This document shows, piece by piece, positions 16,266-24,986 of a DNA stretch of 64,000 nucleotides. How positions within the stretch are numbered: position 1 is the stretch's first letter; every line of letters starts with the position of its first letter. Both the position numbers and the translations under genes were made by a program. Source of the DNA: Variovorax ginsengisoli (GTDB lineage: Bacteria > Pseudomonadota > Gammaproteobacteria > Burkholderiales > Burkholderiaceae_C); assembly GCF_030486595.1 (NCBI RefSeq), contig NZ_JAUJZH010000006.1, forward strand, positions 1-64,000, given 5' to 3'. The notes under the pieces were generated by a model. It made no database searches, was not told the DNA's origin, and worked only from the letters and a program-made list of their open reading frames with translations.

Positions 16266-18074
16266 TCAGAGCCGTGCCAGGTCGGGTCCGTCCTTGGGGC
16301 CGAACCAGGCCCGGCGATAGGCCTCCCGGGCCGCGCGCTCGGCGTTGGCGTCGCCCTTGCGGCGCTCGACCTCGGCCAGGCCGGCCAGCGCCCAGCCGTT
16401 GTTCCGGACCCGGGCCAGCGAGTCCCTGAACGCCTGCTCGGCCTCGTCGAGCTTGCCCTGGCGCAGCCGGACCGAGCCGAGCGATTGCCGCACCGGGTAG
16501 TACCAGTAGGGCGGCTCGGTGTAGGCCAGCGCGTCTTCGATGGCAACGGCCTCGGTGTACGCCTTGGCGGCAGCGTCGAGGTCACCGGTGGCATCGGCCA
16601 GCCGGCCGGTGGCGACCAGCCCCGCGGTGCGCACGATCTCCTTGGCCGGCAGTCCCCAGGGCTCGAAGGGCTTGAAGTCGGCCGTGCGCTCGATCGCGGC
16701 GATGGCGTCGATCTCGCGCTGTGCCCCGGCCTTGTCCTTGCGCTGCGCGTAGGCGATGGCGCGCGCATAGTGGTACATGGTCGACACCAGCACGACGTCG
16801 TCGGACGGCGGCGCCAGCTTGAGGATCGTGTCCGGGTCGCTGAACTGGGCACGCGTCGTGTAGTGCGCCGCCTTGATCGGCTGCAGGATCGGGAACATCT
16901 TCACCAGTTCGGCGGGCACCGAGGCGTCCAGCTTCGCGGCGGCATCGACCGCGGTGCCGCCGTCGCCGCCCATCTGCGCCGAGACCATCACGAAGTGGAT
17001 GTTGTGCGGGTAGTAGGCGGCCTTGTAGAGCGGGTCCGACGGCGAAGTCTTGAAGTAGGCCTCGTCGACCTGGATCGCGCGGCGATTGGCCTCCAGCGAA
17101 TCACGGTACAGCCCCACGCGGTAGTAGATGTGCGCGGGCATGTGGACCAGGTGGCCGGCACCGGGCACCAGCGCGCCCAGCCGCTTCGCGTAGGGCAGCG
17201 CGCGGTCCGGCTGGGCCGACGCCTCCACCGCGTGGATGTACAGGTGGATGGCGCCCGGGTGGGTGTTGTTGCGCTTCAGCACCGTCTCCAGGGTGGCGAC
17301 GATGTCGGCGCCGCGACCCTTCGGCTCGGCGCCGCCGGCCTGCCAGTAGTCCCAGGGTTGCGTGTCCATGGCGGCTTCGGCATACAGCACCTGGAGCGTG
17401 TCGTCGGTCGGGAATCTCGCCGCCACGGCCTTCATGGCGTCGGCATAGGCGCCATCCAGTGCGCTGCGGTCGGGCGGGGCATCGGCGGCGTAGCGCTTCT
17501 CGAGCGCGCCGATCAGCATCTGCTCCAGTTCGCTCGCCCGTCCCTTGAGCGCCACCGCCCTCGCCAGCGCGGCCAGTGCCGGCGCATTGGCCTCGGGCAT
17601 CATCGGGACATTGATGTTCGGGCCCAGCACCAGCGCCTCGCCCCAGAAGCACATGGCGCAATCAGGATCGAGCTGCTGCGCCGCCTGGAACGCGCGCTGC
17701 GCCTCGGCGTGGTTGAAGCCGAAGGACAGCCGCAATCCCTGGTTGAAATAGGCCTGGGCCTTGGGGTTGCGGGTGCTGATCGGAAACGCCAGCGTGCCGA
17801 GGTTGGCGTACAGCGGCACGGTGCCGCCGGCCGCCTGCATCGGCACCGGCTGGAACGGGGCGGTCTCGCTCTTGACCCGGACCAGGGCCTTGAGCAGCGC
17901 CGGCGGCGCGCTGACCACCGGCCCGCAGATGCCACCCGACAGCAGCGGATCGAAGGGCGGCCCTGCTCGCCCGGCGCCGACCCCGTCGGGCAGCAGCAGG
18001 CCGGTGCCTGCGACGACGACGGCAACCGCCGGCAACAACCGGCGACGGATCACGAAGCGGTGGTGCGATGGCAT
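16266..18074 (-). CDS. Exported TPR-repeat protein
   Basis: A 602-residue protein with an N-terminal basic segment and hydrophobic core (RRRLLPAVAVVVAGTGLLL), hence probably exported. TPR-like helices appear at about residues 100-140 (PKAQAYFNQGLRLSFGFNHA then DPDCAMCFWGEALV) and near the C-terminus (LRQGKLDEAEQAFRDSLAR, WALAGLAEVERRKGDANAE). A CAMC pair sits near residue 130. The ATG at 18074 has AGGGGA upstream. It converges on the rhodanese gene with a 9-base gap. The function is unknown; TPRs usually mediate protein contacts. Confidence 0.85.
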   Translation of the reverse strand: MPSHHRFVIRRRLLPAVAVVVAGTGLLLPDGVGAGRAGPPFDPLLSGGICGPVVSAPPALLKALVRVKSETAPFQPVPMQAAGGTVPLYANLGTLAFPISTRNPKAQAYFNQGLRLSFGFNHAEAQRAFQAAQQLDPDCAMCFWGEALVLGPNINVPMMPEANAPALAALARAVALKGRASELEQMLIGALEKRYAADAPPDRSALDGAYADAMKAVAARFPTDDTLQVLYAEAAMDTQPWDYWQAGGAEPKGRGADIVATLETVLKRNNTHPGAIHLYIHAVEASAQPDRALPYAKRLGALVPGAGHLVHMPAHIYYRVGLYRDSLEANRRAIQVDEAYFKTSPSDPLYKAAYYPHNIHFVMVSAQMGGDGGTAVDAAAKLDASVPAELVKMFPILQPIKAAHYTTRAQFSDPDTILKLAPPSDDVVLVSTMYHYARAIAYAQRKDKAGAQREIDAIAAIERTADFKPFEPWGLPAKEIVRTAGLVATGRLADATGDLDAAAKAYTEAVAIEDALAYTEPPYWYYPVRQSLGSVRLRQGKLDEAEQAFRDSLARVRNNGWALAGLAEVERRKGDANAERAAREAYRRAWFGPKDGPDLARL

Positions 18075-18251
18075 GGCATTTCCCCTCTGGAGAAGAGGCG
18101 GGACCTGCGATGCGTGCTCGGCTGGCCCCGTCTGTGGATGAGCCGGATCGATGCAAAAATTCTGGCATCCGGCCGCACGCGGTGCAATAGCCCATTGGCA
18201 ATGCAATTCAACCGGCGTACAACCCATGCGTCAACTCCCGAGGAGCGCGCC

Positions 18252-18638
18252 ATGAACCCGCTTGCCGCCAGCAGCGTGACCTGCATGTTGCCCGTGAAGG
18301 ACCTGGCGCGTGCCCGCCAGTTCTACGAACAGGCGCTCGGCCTGGAGCCGCTGGGCGCCAAGCCGGACGGCAAGTTCATCTACCGCTGCGGCGGCACCGA
18401 GCTGGCCCTGTTCCCGAAGCCAGAGGGCACCAAGGCCGACCACACGGCCCTGAGCTTCCGGGTGGCGCAGATCGACCAGGCGGTGGCCGCGCTATCGCAG
18501 CGCGGCGTGCGCTTCGCAGACTACGACCTGCCCGGGCTGAAGACCGTGGACCACGTCTGCGTGCTGGGCTCCGAGAAGGCGGCCTGGTTCGAGGACCCGG
18601 AAGGCAACATCCTCTGCCTGCACGAGGATCTGGACTGA
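18252..18638 (+). CDS. VOC-superfamily (glyoxalase/bleomycin-resistance-like) protein
   Basis: A 128-residue single-module VOC protein, start supported by GAGGAGCG just upstream. The N-terminal pattern MLPVKDLARARQFYEQALGL and the C-terminal WFEDPEGNILCLHED with a likely metal-ligand glutamate are typical. Members are metal-dependent lyases, isomerases, dioxygenases or binding proteins; this one cannot be assigned further. It runs divergently from the TPR gene and converges on the ABC permease gene. Confidence 0.85.
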   Translation: MNPLAASSVTCMLPVKDLARARQFYEQALGLEPLGAKPDGKFIYRCGGTELALFPKPEGTKADHTALSFRVAQIDQAVAALSQRGVRFADYDLPGLKTVDHVCVLGSEKAAWFEDPEGNILCLHEDLD

Positions 18639-18643
18639 GGGTC

Positions 18644-19465
18644 CTAGTGGCTGTCCTCGATATTGAGGACCTTCCCCAAGCCCAGGAAATAGTTGGCGAA
18701 CGCGAGCAGCGCCGCCGTCACCGCGATGTAGACGGCTGACAGCGCCGCCAGGGTCGGATCGGCAAACTCGCGGACATAGTTGTACATGGCCACCGGTAGC
18801 GTCTGCGTGTCCTGCGTCGTCACGAAGAGCGATGCGGTGAATTCGCTGAACGACATGATGGCCGCGAACAGCCATCCACCGAAGAGGCCCGGCGCCAGCA
18901 GCGGGACCGTGATCGTGAAGAGCACCCTCACCGGCGACGCGCCCAGGCTGGCGGCCGCCTGCTCCAGCCGTTCGTCCAGGTTCTCCATCGAGACATAGAC
19001 GCTGCGCAGCACGAAGGGCAGCACCAGCATCACGTGGCACAGGATCACGATGCCGTATCCGCGCTGCACCGAGGTCTGCGACACCAGGATCAGCAGGCCC
19101 AGTCCCAAGGTGAAATGCGGCACCACCAGCGGCGAATGCAGGATCGCGAGCAGCAGCTGCTTGCCCTTGAACTCCAGGCGCTTCACGGCGATGGACAGGC
19201 AGGTCCCGATCACCAAGGCCAGGAAGGAAGACCATCCGGTGACGACCATGCTCGAGCGGAATCCTTCCTGGAAATCCGGATAGCTGAACACCCGCGCAAA
19301 CCACTTGAGCGAATACGATTCAGGCGGAAAGGCAAGAATCGCCTTTTCGTTGAAGGCGGCGATCGTCACCACCACCACCGGCAGCAGGACGAACGCAAGC
19401 AGGATGGCGATCAGCAGCGGGCCGGCCACGCGCAGCGGCAGAGGCAGGGAACTTCGGATTCTCAT
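18644..19465 (-). CDS. ABC transporter permease (spermidine/putrescine PotC-like)
   Basis: A 273-residue six-segment inner-membrane permease. The coupling loop EQAAASLGASPVRVLFTITV matches the EAA motif of the polyamine/iron/thiamine group. ATG at 19465 is chosen because GGAGG lies 8 bases upstream; the ATG at 19480 is inside the previous gene end. It follows the second permease with one base between stop and start. Its ATPase partner is probably the gene at 27642-28808. Confidence 0.92.
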   Translation of the reverse strand: MRIRSSLPLPLRVAGPLLIAILLAFVLLPVVVVTIAAFNEKAILAFPPESYSLKWFARVFSYPDFQEGFRSSMVVTGWSSFLALVIGTCLSIAVKRLEFKGKQLLLAILHSPLVVPHFTLGLGLLILVSQTSVQRGYGIVILCHVMLVLPFVLRSVYVSMENLDERLEQAAASLGASPVRVLFTITVPLLAPGLFGGWLFAAIMSFSEFTASLFVTTQDTQTLPVAMYNYVREFADPTLAALSAVYIAVTAALLAFANYFLGLGKVLNIEDSH

Positions 19466-19466
19466 G

Positions 19467-20315
19467 TCAGTGTCCTCCAAAGGCCTTCAGGCGCTTCGTC
19501 AAAAGTCCCAAGGCAAAAAGCGCCGCGACCGTCAACATCAGCCCCATCACGCTCAGGCTGGCTGCCAGCGGAAAATTCATCGAAGAGAACCCGAGTTGGT
19601 AGACCAGTGTCGACACCGTGGGCACGCGGCCTCCGCCGATCATCTGCGGCGTCGCAAAGGCACTGAAGGTCCAGGCGAAGGCGGTCGTGATGCTGGCCAG
19701 GATGCCGGGCATCGACAGCGGGAGCGTGACCGTGATGAAGGTCTTGACGGGGCCCGCGCCCAGGCTTTGCGCGGCCTTCTCGTAGTCGCGGTTGATGTGC
19801 GAGATCGCCGTGGCGAGCATCAGCACCACCACCGGAATTGTCACGTGCACCAGCGCGACCAACACGCCCAGGTGCGTGAACATGAGTTCGAACGGCCATT
19901 CGATCAGGCCGAGCTTGCGCAGGGTGCCGTTGATGAAGCCGTTGCTGCCCAGCACGGCGATCCACGAGTAGGTCCGGACGATCTCGCCCAGGAACAGCGG
20001 CGTGATCGAGACGATCAGGATGAAGGACTTCAGCGCCCGGTTCTTCACGCGCACCAGGGCATAGGCCAGGGGATAGGCGGCGAGCAGCGAGAAGACCGTG
20101 GTCTCCACACTCAGCAGCAGGGTGTTGGCAAAGGCATCGAGATAGATCGACTTGCCCATGCCGGTGAAGTTGGCGAAGGTCAGCCCTCCGACATCCAGCG
20201 AGCCAGGAACGAAGGTCCTGAAGCTGAACTGGAACACCGCGGCCAGCGACACGGCGATGCCCATCGCCACAATGACGGCCGGAGAGATCAGCCAGGCCCG
20301 TAGATCGGAGCGCAT
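19467..20315 (-). CDS. ABC transporter permease (PotB-like)
   Basis: A 282-residue inner-membrane permease. Hydrophobic segments are spread through the length and the EAA loop reads EKAAQSLGAGPVKTFITVTL. With the neighbouring permease it should form the heterodimeric channel of a polyamine-type importer. It follows the solute-binding protein gene after about 30 bases, in the order binding protein, PotB-like, PotC-like. Confidence 0.93.
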   Translation of the reverse strand: MRSDLRAWLISPAVIVAMGIAVSLAAVFQFSFRTFVPGSLDVGGLTFANFTGMGKSIYLDAFANTLLLSVETTVFSLLAAYPLAYALVRVKNRALKSFILIVSITPLFLGEIVRTYSWIAVLGSNGFINGTLRKLGLIEWPFELMFTHLGVLVALVHVTIPVVVLMLATAISHINRDYEKAAQSLGAGPVKTFITVTLPLSMPGILASITTAFAWTFSAFATPQMIGGGRVPTVSTLVYQLGFSSMNFPLAASLSVMGLMLTVAALFALGLLTKRLKAFGGH

Positions 20316-20346
20316 TCCTTAGCCTTGTTCCTGAGACCCGACCGGG

Positions 20347-21375
20347 TCAGTTCATCACGTTTTCGGTGAACCACTTGCGCCACTCCGCCGTCTTCTCGGC
20401 GCGCAGCTTGTTGTCGATGACGATGGTCTGGCTGTCCCACTGGGCCTTGGTGGTGAACACGCCCGGCAGCTTCGCGTCTTCGGCCGAGACCGTCGCGTTG
20501 TCGACCACCGGGCTGGCCTTCTTCGAAGCCACGATCTTCGACTGCACTTCGGGCGACAGCGCGATGTTCAGGAACTTGTAGGCCAGGTCGGTCTTGGTGC
20601 TGCCCTTCATGATGGCCATGGTGTCGACGCCGAGCACCGCACCTTCCTTGGGCATGACCACCTTGATCGGCACGCCCTGGCTCGCCATGTGATACGCATT
20701 CATCGAGAGGATGACTTCCACGGGCGTTTCGCCGGTGGCGATCAGCTGCTGCGCATTGGCGTCGTTGGTATAGAAGGCCTTGAAGTTGGGCTTGAGCGCC
20801 TTGAGCTTGTCCTGGCCCTTTTCCCAGGACTTGGCATCCCCGCCCGACAGCATCGCCGACACCGCGATCAGGTGGCTGGGGTCGAAATCGGGGGCGCTGA
20901 TCTTGCCCTTGAGGGCCGGATTCCACAGGTCGTTCCAGCTTTCGAACTTGACGCTCGGCGGCAGCAGGTCGGGGCGATAGCCGATGGAATACACATAGGC
21001 CCAGCTGCCGATGTGGTACGGGCTGATCTTGGCGCGGTCGACCAGGCGGCTGGCGTTCGGGATCTTGCTGGTGTCGAGCTGCTCGAACAGATCGCCGTTG
21101 ACGTAGAGCCAGCCTACATGCGAGGTCGTGAACGTGATGTCGCTCTCGGGCTTGGAGGCGAGCTTGGCCTTGTTCAGGCGGTCGATGGTGCCGCCGGTCA
21201 CGTACTTCACCGGCACGCCGGTCTGCTTGGTGAATTCCTTGCCGATGTTCTCGTCAATGAGGTCGCGGAAACTGCCGCCCCATGTGCTCACCACCAGGGC
21301 GTTGTCCTGCGCGTAGGCCGAAGCGGCGGCCAGCGTGGCGGAAAGCATGCACAGTGTCAAAAGCTTGCGAATCAT
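20347..21375 (-). CDS. ABC solute-binding protein (PotD/extracellular family 1 type)
   Basis: A 342-residue periplasmic binding protein with a Sec signal (MIRKLLTLCMLSATLAAASA, cleavage near AYAQ). The mature part begins ALVVSTWGGSFRDLIDENIG, which is typical of the polyamine/amino-compound binding group, and contains IGSWAYVYSIGYRPDLLPP. It should deliver substrate to the two permeases that follow. Polyamine-type assignment is by family, not by a specific ligand residue set. Confidence 0.93.
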   Translation of the reverse strand: MIRKLLTLCMLSATLAAASAYAQDNALVVSTWGGSFRDLIDENIGKEFTKQTGVPVKYVTGGTIDRLNKAKLASKPESDITFTTSHVGWLYVNGDLFEQLDTSKIPNASRLVDRAKISPYHIGSWAYVYSIGYRPDLLPPSVKFESWNDLWNPALKGKISAPDFDPSHLIAVSAMLSGGDAKSWEKGQDKLKALKPNFKAFYTNDANAQQLIATGETPVEVILSMNAYHMASQGVPIKVVMPKEGAVLGVDTMAIMKGSTKTDLAYKFLNIALSPEVQSKIVASKKASPVVDNATVSAEDAKLPGVFTTKAQWDSQTIVIDNKLRAEKTAEWRKWFTENVMN

Positions 21376-21443
21376 TGAAAACCCTCAAATCGAAAAGTTG
21401 AACGTTGGTCGGAGCTGCCATCGGTCGGCGAGTCGACTGATGA

Positions 21444-21459
21444 TGCAAGCATTACGCCA
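21444..21459 (-). promoter_or_regulatory. Possible sigma-54 promoter for the binding-protein operon
   Basis: Read on the minus strand the bases are TGGCGTAATGCTTGCA. The GG and GC dinucleotides are separated by exactly 10 bases and the -12 element TTGCA is perfect, while the -24 element is TGGCGT instead of TGGCAC. The start codon lies about 70 bases downstream. It is a reasonable but single-site match. Confidence 0.35.
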
Positions 21460-21670
21460 GCACCAGGTCCACTCACTTCAGCGACCGGATGATGTGGAAC
21501 TCGCGACTCGCGGCCAAGTCGCCTTTTACTTAGAGGTGCCTCAATTTTCCTGATGGGCGCGGGTCGGGGGCAACGCTCGGAAATTCCTAAACGGTCGCCC
21601 GGAAAATACAAATGGCTCCAGGGGCCGGCGCAGATGAGGATCGCCATTCCCGTCACCAGCCCCGAGCAAC

Positions 21671-22084
21671 ATGAAACACACCCGCATCCGGCCTTTCAAC
21701 ACCAAGGCCACGTACCCCGAACAGAAGCTCGACAACGACCTCTGCCAGGCCGTCGTCGCCCGCGGCAGCATGGTCTTCCTGCGCGGCCAGATCGGACAGA
21801 ACCTCGAGACCTCCGAGAGCGTCTGCATCGGCGATGTCAGCGGGCAAGCGGAGCAGGCCATGGCGAACATCGCGATGCTGCTCGAGGAGGCCGGCGGCGA
21901 GCTCCAGGACATCTGCAAGATCACGATCTACATCATCGATCCGCGCTACCGCGAGGCCGTGTACCTGGTCGTGGGCCGCTGGCTGAAGGGGGTTTTCCCG
22001 GTGTCGACAGGCATCGTGGTGTCTGCCCTCGCCCGTCCGGAATGGCTGGTGGAAATCGATGCCACCGCGATGATTCCCGACTGA
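21671..22084 (+). CDS. RidA/YjgF-family protein
   Basis: A 137-residue RidA-like protein. The C-terminal signature appears as TGIVVSALARPEWLVEIDA and the middle as GGELQDICKITIYIIDPRYR. RidA enzymes hydrolyse reactive enamines and imines that arise during amino-compound breakdown. It lies 5 bases ahead of the DUF1028 gene and divergently from the amine-type importer, which fits a catabolic role for a nitrogen compound. Confidence 0.92.
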   Translation: MKHTRIRPFNTKATYPEQKLDNDLCQAVVARGSMVFLRGQIGQNLETSESVCIGDVSGQAEQAMANIAMLLEEAGGELQDICKITIYIIDPRYREAVYLVVGRWLKGVFPVSTGIVVSALARPEWLVEIDATAMIPD

Positions 22085-22089
22085 GCCCC

Positions 22090-22761
22090 ATGACTTTCTC
22101 CATCATCGCGCGCTGCCCCGCCACCCGGCAGTTCGGTGCCGCAGTGGCCTCGTCCTCTCCCGCGGTCGCCGCGCGCTGCATCCGCGGCCGCAAGGGCGTG
22201 GGCGCTGCCGCCAGCCAGAACATCACCGATCCGGATCTGGGCCCGCTCGCCCTGGACCTGCTCGCCAGCGGACTGACGCCGGCGCAGGCAGTGGCCGAGT
22301 TGCAGAAGCGCCCCTTCATCGACTACCGCCAGCTGATGGCCATCGATGCGTCGAATCCGCCGGTGGTCTTCACCGGCGCCCAGGCGCTCGGAACGCTGGC
22401 CAGCGTGGTCGGCACGCATGCTGCCTGCGCCGGCAACATGCTGCTCACGCGCGAGGTGCCCCAGGCGATGCTGTCGGCCTTCGAGAGCGCCGAAGGCTCC
22501 CTGGCCGAACGCCTGATGCAGGCCATGCTCGCCGGCCAGGCGGCCGGCGGCGAGGAAGGCCCCGTGCATTCGGCCGGCCTGCTGGTCTACGGGGAGCAGA
22601 GCTGGCCGATCGTGGACCTGCGGCTGGACTGGGTGGAGCTCGACCCGGTGCAGGCCCTCTACGCGACCTGGAAGGTCTACGAACCGCAACTGCAGGCCTA
22701 CATCACGCGGGCGCTGGACCCGCGCGCCGCCCCGAGCTTCGGGGTGCCAGGAAACCTCTGA
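22090..22761 (+). CDS. DUF1028 (Ntn-hydrolase-like) protein
   Basis: About 223 residues. The N-terminus MTFSIIARCPATRQFGAAVA and the run GVGAAASQNITDPDLG identify DUF1028, a family predicted to have an Ntn-hydrolase fold and found beside RidA and amine-catabolism genes. Full family length without the C-terminal peptidoglycan-binding extension of some members. The ATG at 22090 is 5 bases after the RidA stop. The reaction is not established. Confidence 0.9.
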   Translation: MTFSIIARCPATRQFGAAVASSSPAVAARCIRGRKGVGAAASQNITDPDLGPLALDLLASGLTPAQAVAELQKRPFIDYRQLMAIDASNPPVVFTGAQALGTLASVVGTHAACAGNMLLTREVPQAMLSAFESAEGSLAERLMQAMLAGQAAGGEEGPVHSAGLLVYGEQSWPIVDLRLDWVELDPVQALYATWKVYEPQLQAYITRALDPRAAPSFGVPGNL

Positions 22762-22826
22762 AGGGCCGCCGCTACACTGGACTTTTGACGTCACGTGCCG
22801 CTCCACGGCCTCTTCTCTTCCTCGAC

Positions 22827-23786
22827 ATGCTCAACCGCGTTTCCCTGCGTCAGATGGAGTATTTCGTCGCCACCGCGACCCACGGCAGCATCGCCGCCGC
22901 GTCGGCGCAGATCCATATCTCCTCGCCCTCGATCTCCGCGGCCATTGCCCATCTCGAATCCGAACTGAACGTGCAGTTGTTCGTCCGCCATCCCTCCAAG
23001 GGGCTTGGCCTGACCGCCATCGGCACCCTGGTGCTGAAGCAGTGCGAGGACGTGCTCGACCAGTCCTCCCGCCTGTACGAGATCGCCTCGGACTCGAGCG
23101 ATGTCATGCAGGGCGCCTTGCGCGTGGGCAGCTTCCAGTCGCTCACCGCGATGATCGCGCCCGAGGTCATCTTCGGGTTCTCGCGCGCGTTCGAGTCGGT
23201 GGACGTGGAGATGGTCGAAGGCGACCAGGTGGTCTTGATGAACAAGCTGCGCGCGCTCGAGATCGACCTGGCGATCACCTACGACCTGACCCTGGGCGAG
23301 GACATCGAGTTCGAAACCCTCGCCACGCTGCCTCCCTATGTGCTGGTGAGCGAACTGCATCCCTTGGCGCAGGAGAAGGCCGTCACCTTCGAGGACCTGG
23401 CGGGCCAGCCGTACGTGCTGCTGGACCTTCCGATGAGCCGGGAGTACTTCACCTCGCTGTTCGCCAAGGCCGGCGTCACGCCGAACATCGTGGCGCGCTC
23501 GCGCTCCGAGGAAGTGGTGCGCTCCATGGTGGCCAACGGCATCGGCTATGCCGTGTTCAACGTGCGGCCCAAATCGAACCAGGCGCTCGACGGCAAGCGC
23601 ATGGTGCGCGTGCGCCTGGCCGGCACCCATCGCCCGATGCAGCTCGGCCTGGCCACCTACAAGCCGATGAAGCAGTCGCGACTGACCCGCGTCTTCATGG
23701 AACGCTGCCGCGCCTACATCTCCGACCAGTACATCCCCGGCATGAGCGCGGCGAGTTTCTTCGACCCCCACATCACGGCGCCCTGA
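22827..23786 (+). CDS. LysR-family transcriptional regulator
   Basis: A 319-residue LysR regulator. The helix-turn-helix is at the N-terminus (RQMEYFVATATHGSIAAASA, then PSISAAIAHLESEL) and the effector domain follows. The ATG at 22827 is preferred over an in-frame TTG at 22785. It lies in the middle of the second catabolic island, in line with RidA and DUF1028 and ahead of the deacylase, so it is the best candidate for local control of the importer and enzyme operons. Confidence 0.92.
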   Translation: MLNRVSLRQMEYFVATATHGSIAAASAQIHISSPSISAAIAHLESELNVQLFVRHPSKGLGLTAIGTLVLKQCEDVLDQSSRLYEIASDSSDVMQGALRVGSFQSLTAMIAPEVIFGFSRAFESVDVEMVEGDQVVLMNKLRALEIDLAITYDLTLGEDIEFETLATLPPYVLVSELHPLAQEKAVTFEDLAGQPYVLLDLPMSREYFTSLFAKAGVTPNIVARSRSEEVVRSMVANGIGYAVFNVRPKSNQALDGKRMVRVRLAGTHRPMQLGLATYKPMKQSRLTRVFMERCRAYISDQYIPGMSAASFFDPHITAP

Positions 23787-23804
23787 AGCGCCCCAAGCAT
23801 CGCC

Positions 23805-24986
23805 ATGGATCAAGCAAGTTCTGCAAGCATCTCCAGCATCTCGTTGCTGGAAACCCTGATCGCCTTCCCCTCGGTGTCCCTCAAACCGAACATCGGGCTC
23901 ATCCACAAGGTGCAGGAGATCCTGGCACAGGCCGGCATCGAATCGATCCTCGCGCCCGACCCGCAGGACGCCAGCCGGACCAACCTGTTCGCCACGGTGG
24001 GTCCGCAAGGCGTGCCCGGTGTGCTGCTCTCCGGCCACACCGACGTGGTGCCCGTGGACGGCCAGCCCTGGACTTCGCCGCCCTTCGAGGCCACGCACAA
24101 GGACGGCCGCATCTACGGGCGCGGCGCGGCCGACATGAAGGGCTTCGTCGCCTGCGCGGTCGTCGCCATGGTGGCCGCGGCCCGCAGGCCGCTGGCGCGA
24201 CCGCTGCAACTGGCCCTGTCCTTCGACGAGGAGATCGGCTGCGTCGGCGTGCGCCACCTGCTGCGCCGGCTCGAGAACCAGCTTCCCGCGCCCCACCTGT
24301 GCATCGTCGGCGAGCCCACCCTGATGCGCATCGGCACCGGCCACAAGGGCAAGGCGGCCTACCGGGCGGTCTGCTGCGGGCAGGCCGGCCATTCGGGCCT
24401 GGCGCCCAGGTTCGTCAACGCCATCCACATGGCCAGCGACCTGGTCGCTTCGGTGCGCGAGGTGCAGCGTGAGCTGTCCGAGACCGGCCCCCGCGAGGAA
24501 GGCTACGGCGTGCCCTACTCCACGGTCCATGTCGGCGTGATCCAGGGCGGCCGGGCGCTGAACATCGTGCCCAGCGAATGCGAGTTGAGCTTCGAGATCC
24601 GCCATGTCTCCGAGGACCAGCCCGAGGAGATCCTGGCCCGCGTGCTGCAGCGCCTGGTCGAACGCGTGGCGGCCGATGCGGTGCATCCCGAGGCCCCCCT
24701 GCCGGACATCCAGCTGACCAACAGCTATCCCAGCCTGAGCACGCCCGAGGACTCGGAGGCAGTGCGCCTGCTCAGCAGCTTGCTGCCCCCCGGCACCCGC
24801 TGCACCAAGGTCGATTTCGGCAGCGAAGGCGGCTTGTTCAAGCAGAGCTGGCGCGAAACCCCGGTGCTGATCTGCGGCCCCGGCAGCATCGAGGTGGCGC
24901 ACAAGGCCGACGAGTACGTGGAGCTGTCGCAGATCGAGGCCTGCGACCGGATGATGGCCGCCCTCGTCGACTTCCTCTGCCGCTAG
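23805..24986 (+). CDS. ArgE/DapE-type M20 metallo-deacylase (acetylornithine deacetylase-like)
   Basis: A 393-residue di-zinc M20 hydrolase. Metal and catalytic residues are visible in LSGHTDVVPVDG, GRGAADMKG, FDEEIGCVG, VGEPT and the late histidine in IEVAHKADEYV. The dimerisation domain contains AGHSGLAPR. The group removes acyl groups from amino acids such as N-acetylornithine. Here it sits in a catabolic island rather than with arginine genes, so an N-acylated growth substrate is more likely. It converges with the next gene, overlapping by 4 bases. Confidence 0.92.
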   Translation: MDQASSASISSISLLETLIAFPSVSLKPNIGLIHKVQEILAQAGIESILAPDPQDASRTNLFATVGPQGVPGVLLSGHTDVVPVDGQPWTSPPFEATHKDGRIYGRGAADMKGFVACAVVAMVAAARRPLARPLQLALSFDEEIGCVGVRHLLRRLENQLPAPHLCIVGEPTLMRIGTGHKGKAAYRAVCCGQAGHSGLAPRFVNAIHMASDLVASVREVQRELSETGPREEGYGVPYSTVHVGVIQGGRALNIVPSECELSFEIRHVSEDQPEEILARVLQRLVERVAADAVHPEAPLPDIQLTNSYPSLSTPEDSEAVRLLSSLLPPGTRCTKVDFGSEGGLFKQSWRETPVLICGPGSIEVAHKADEYVELSQIEACDRMMAALVDFLCR

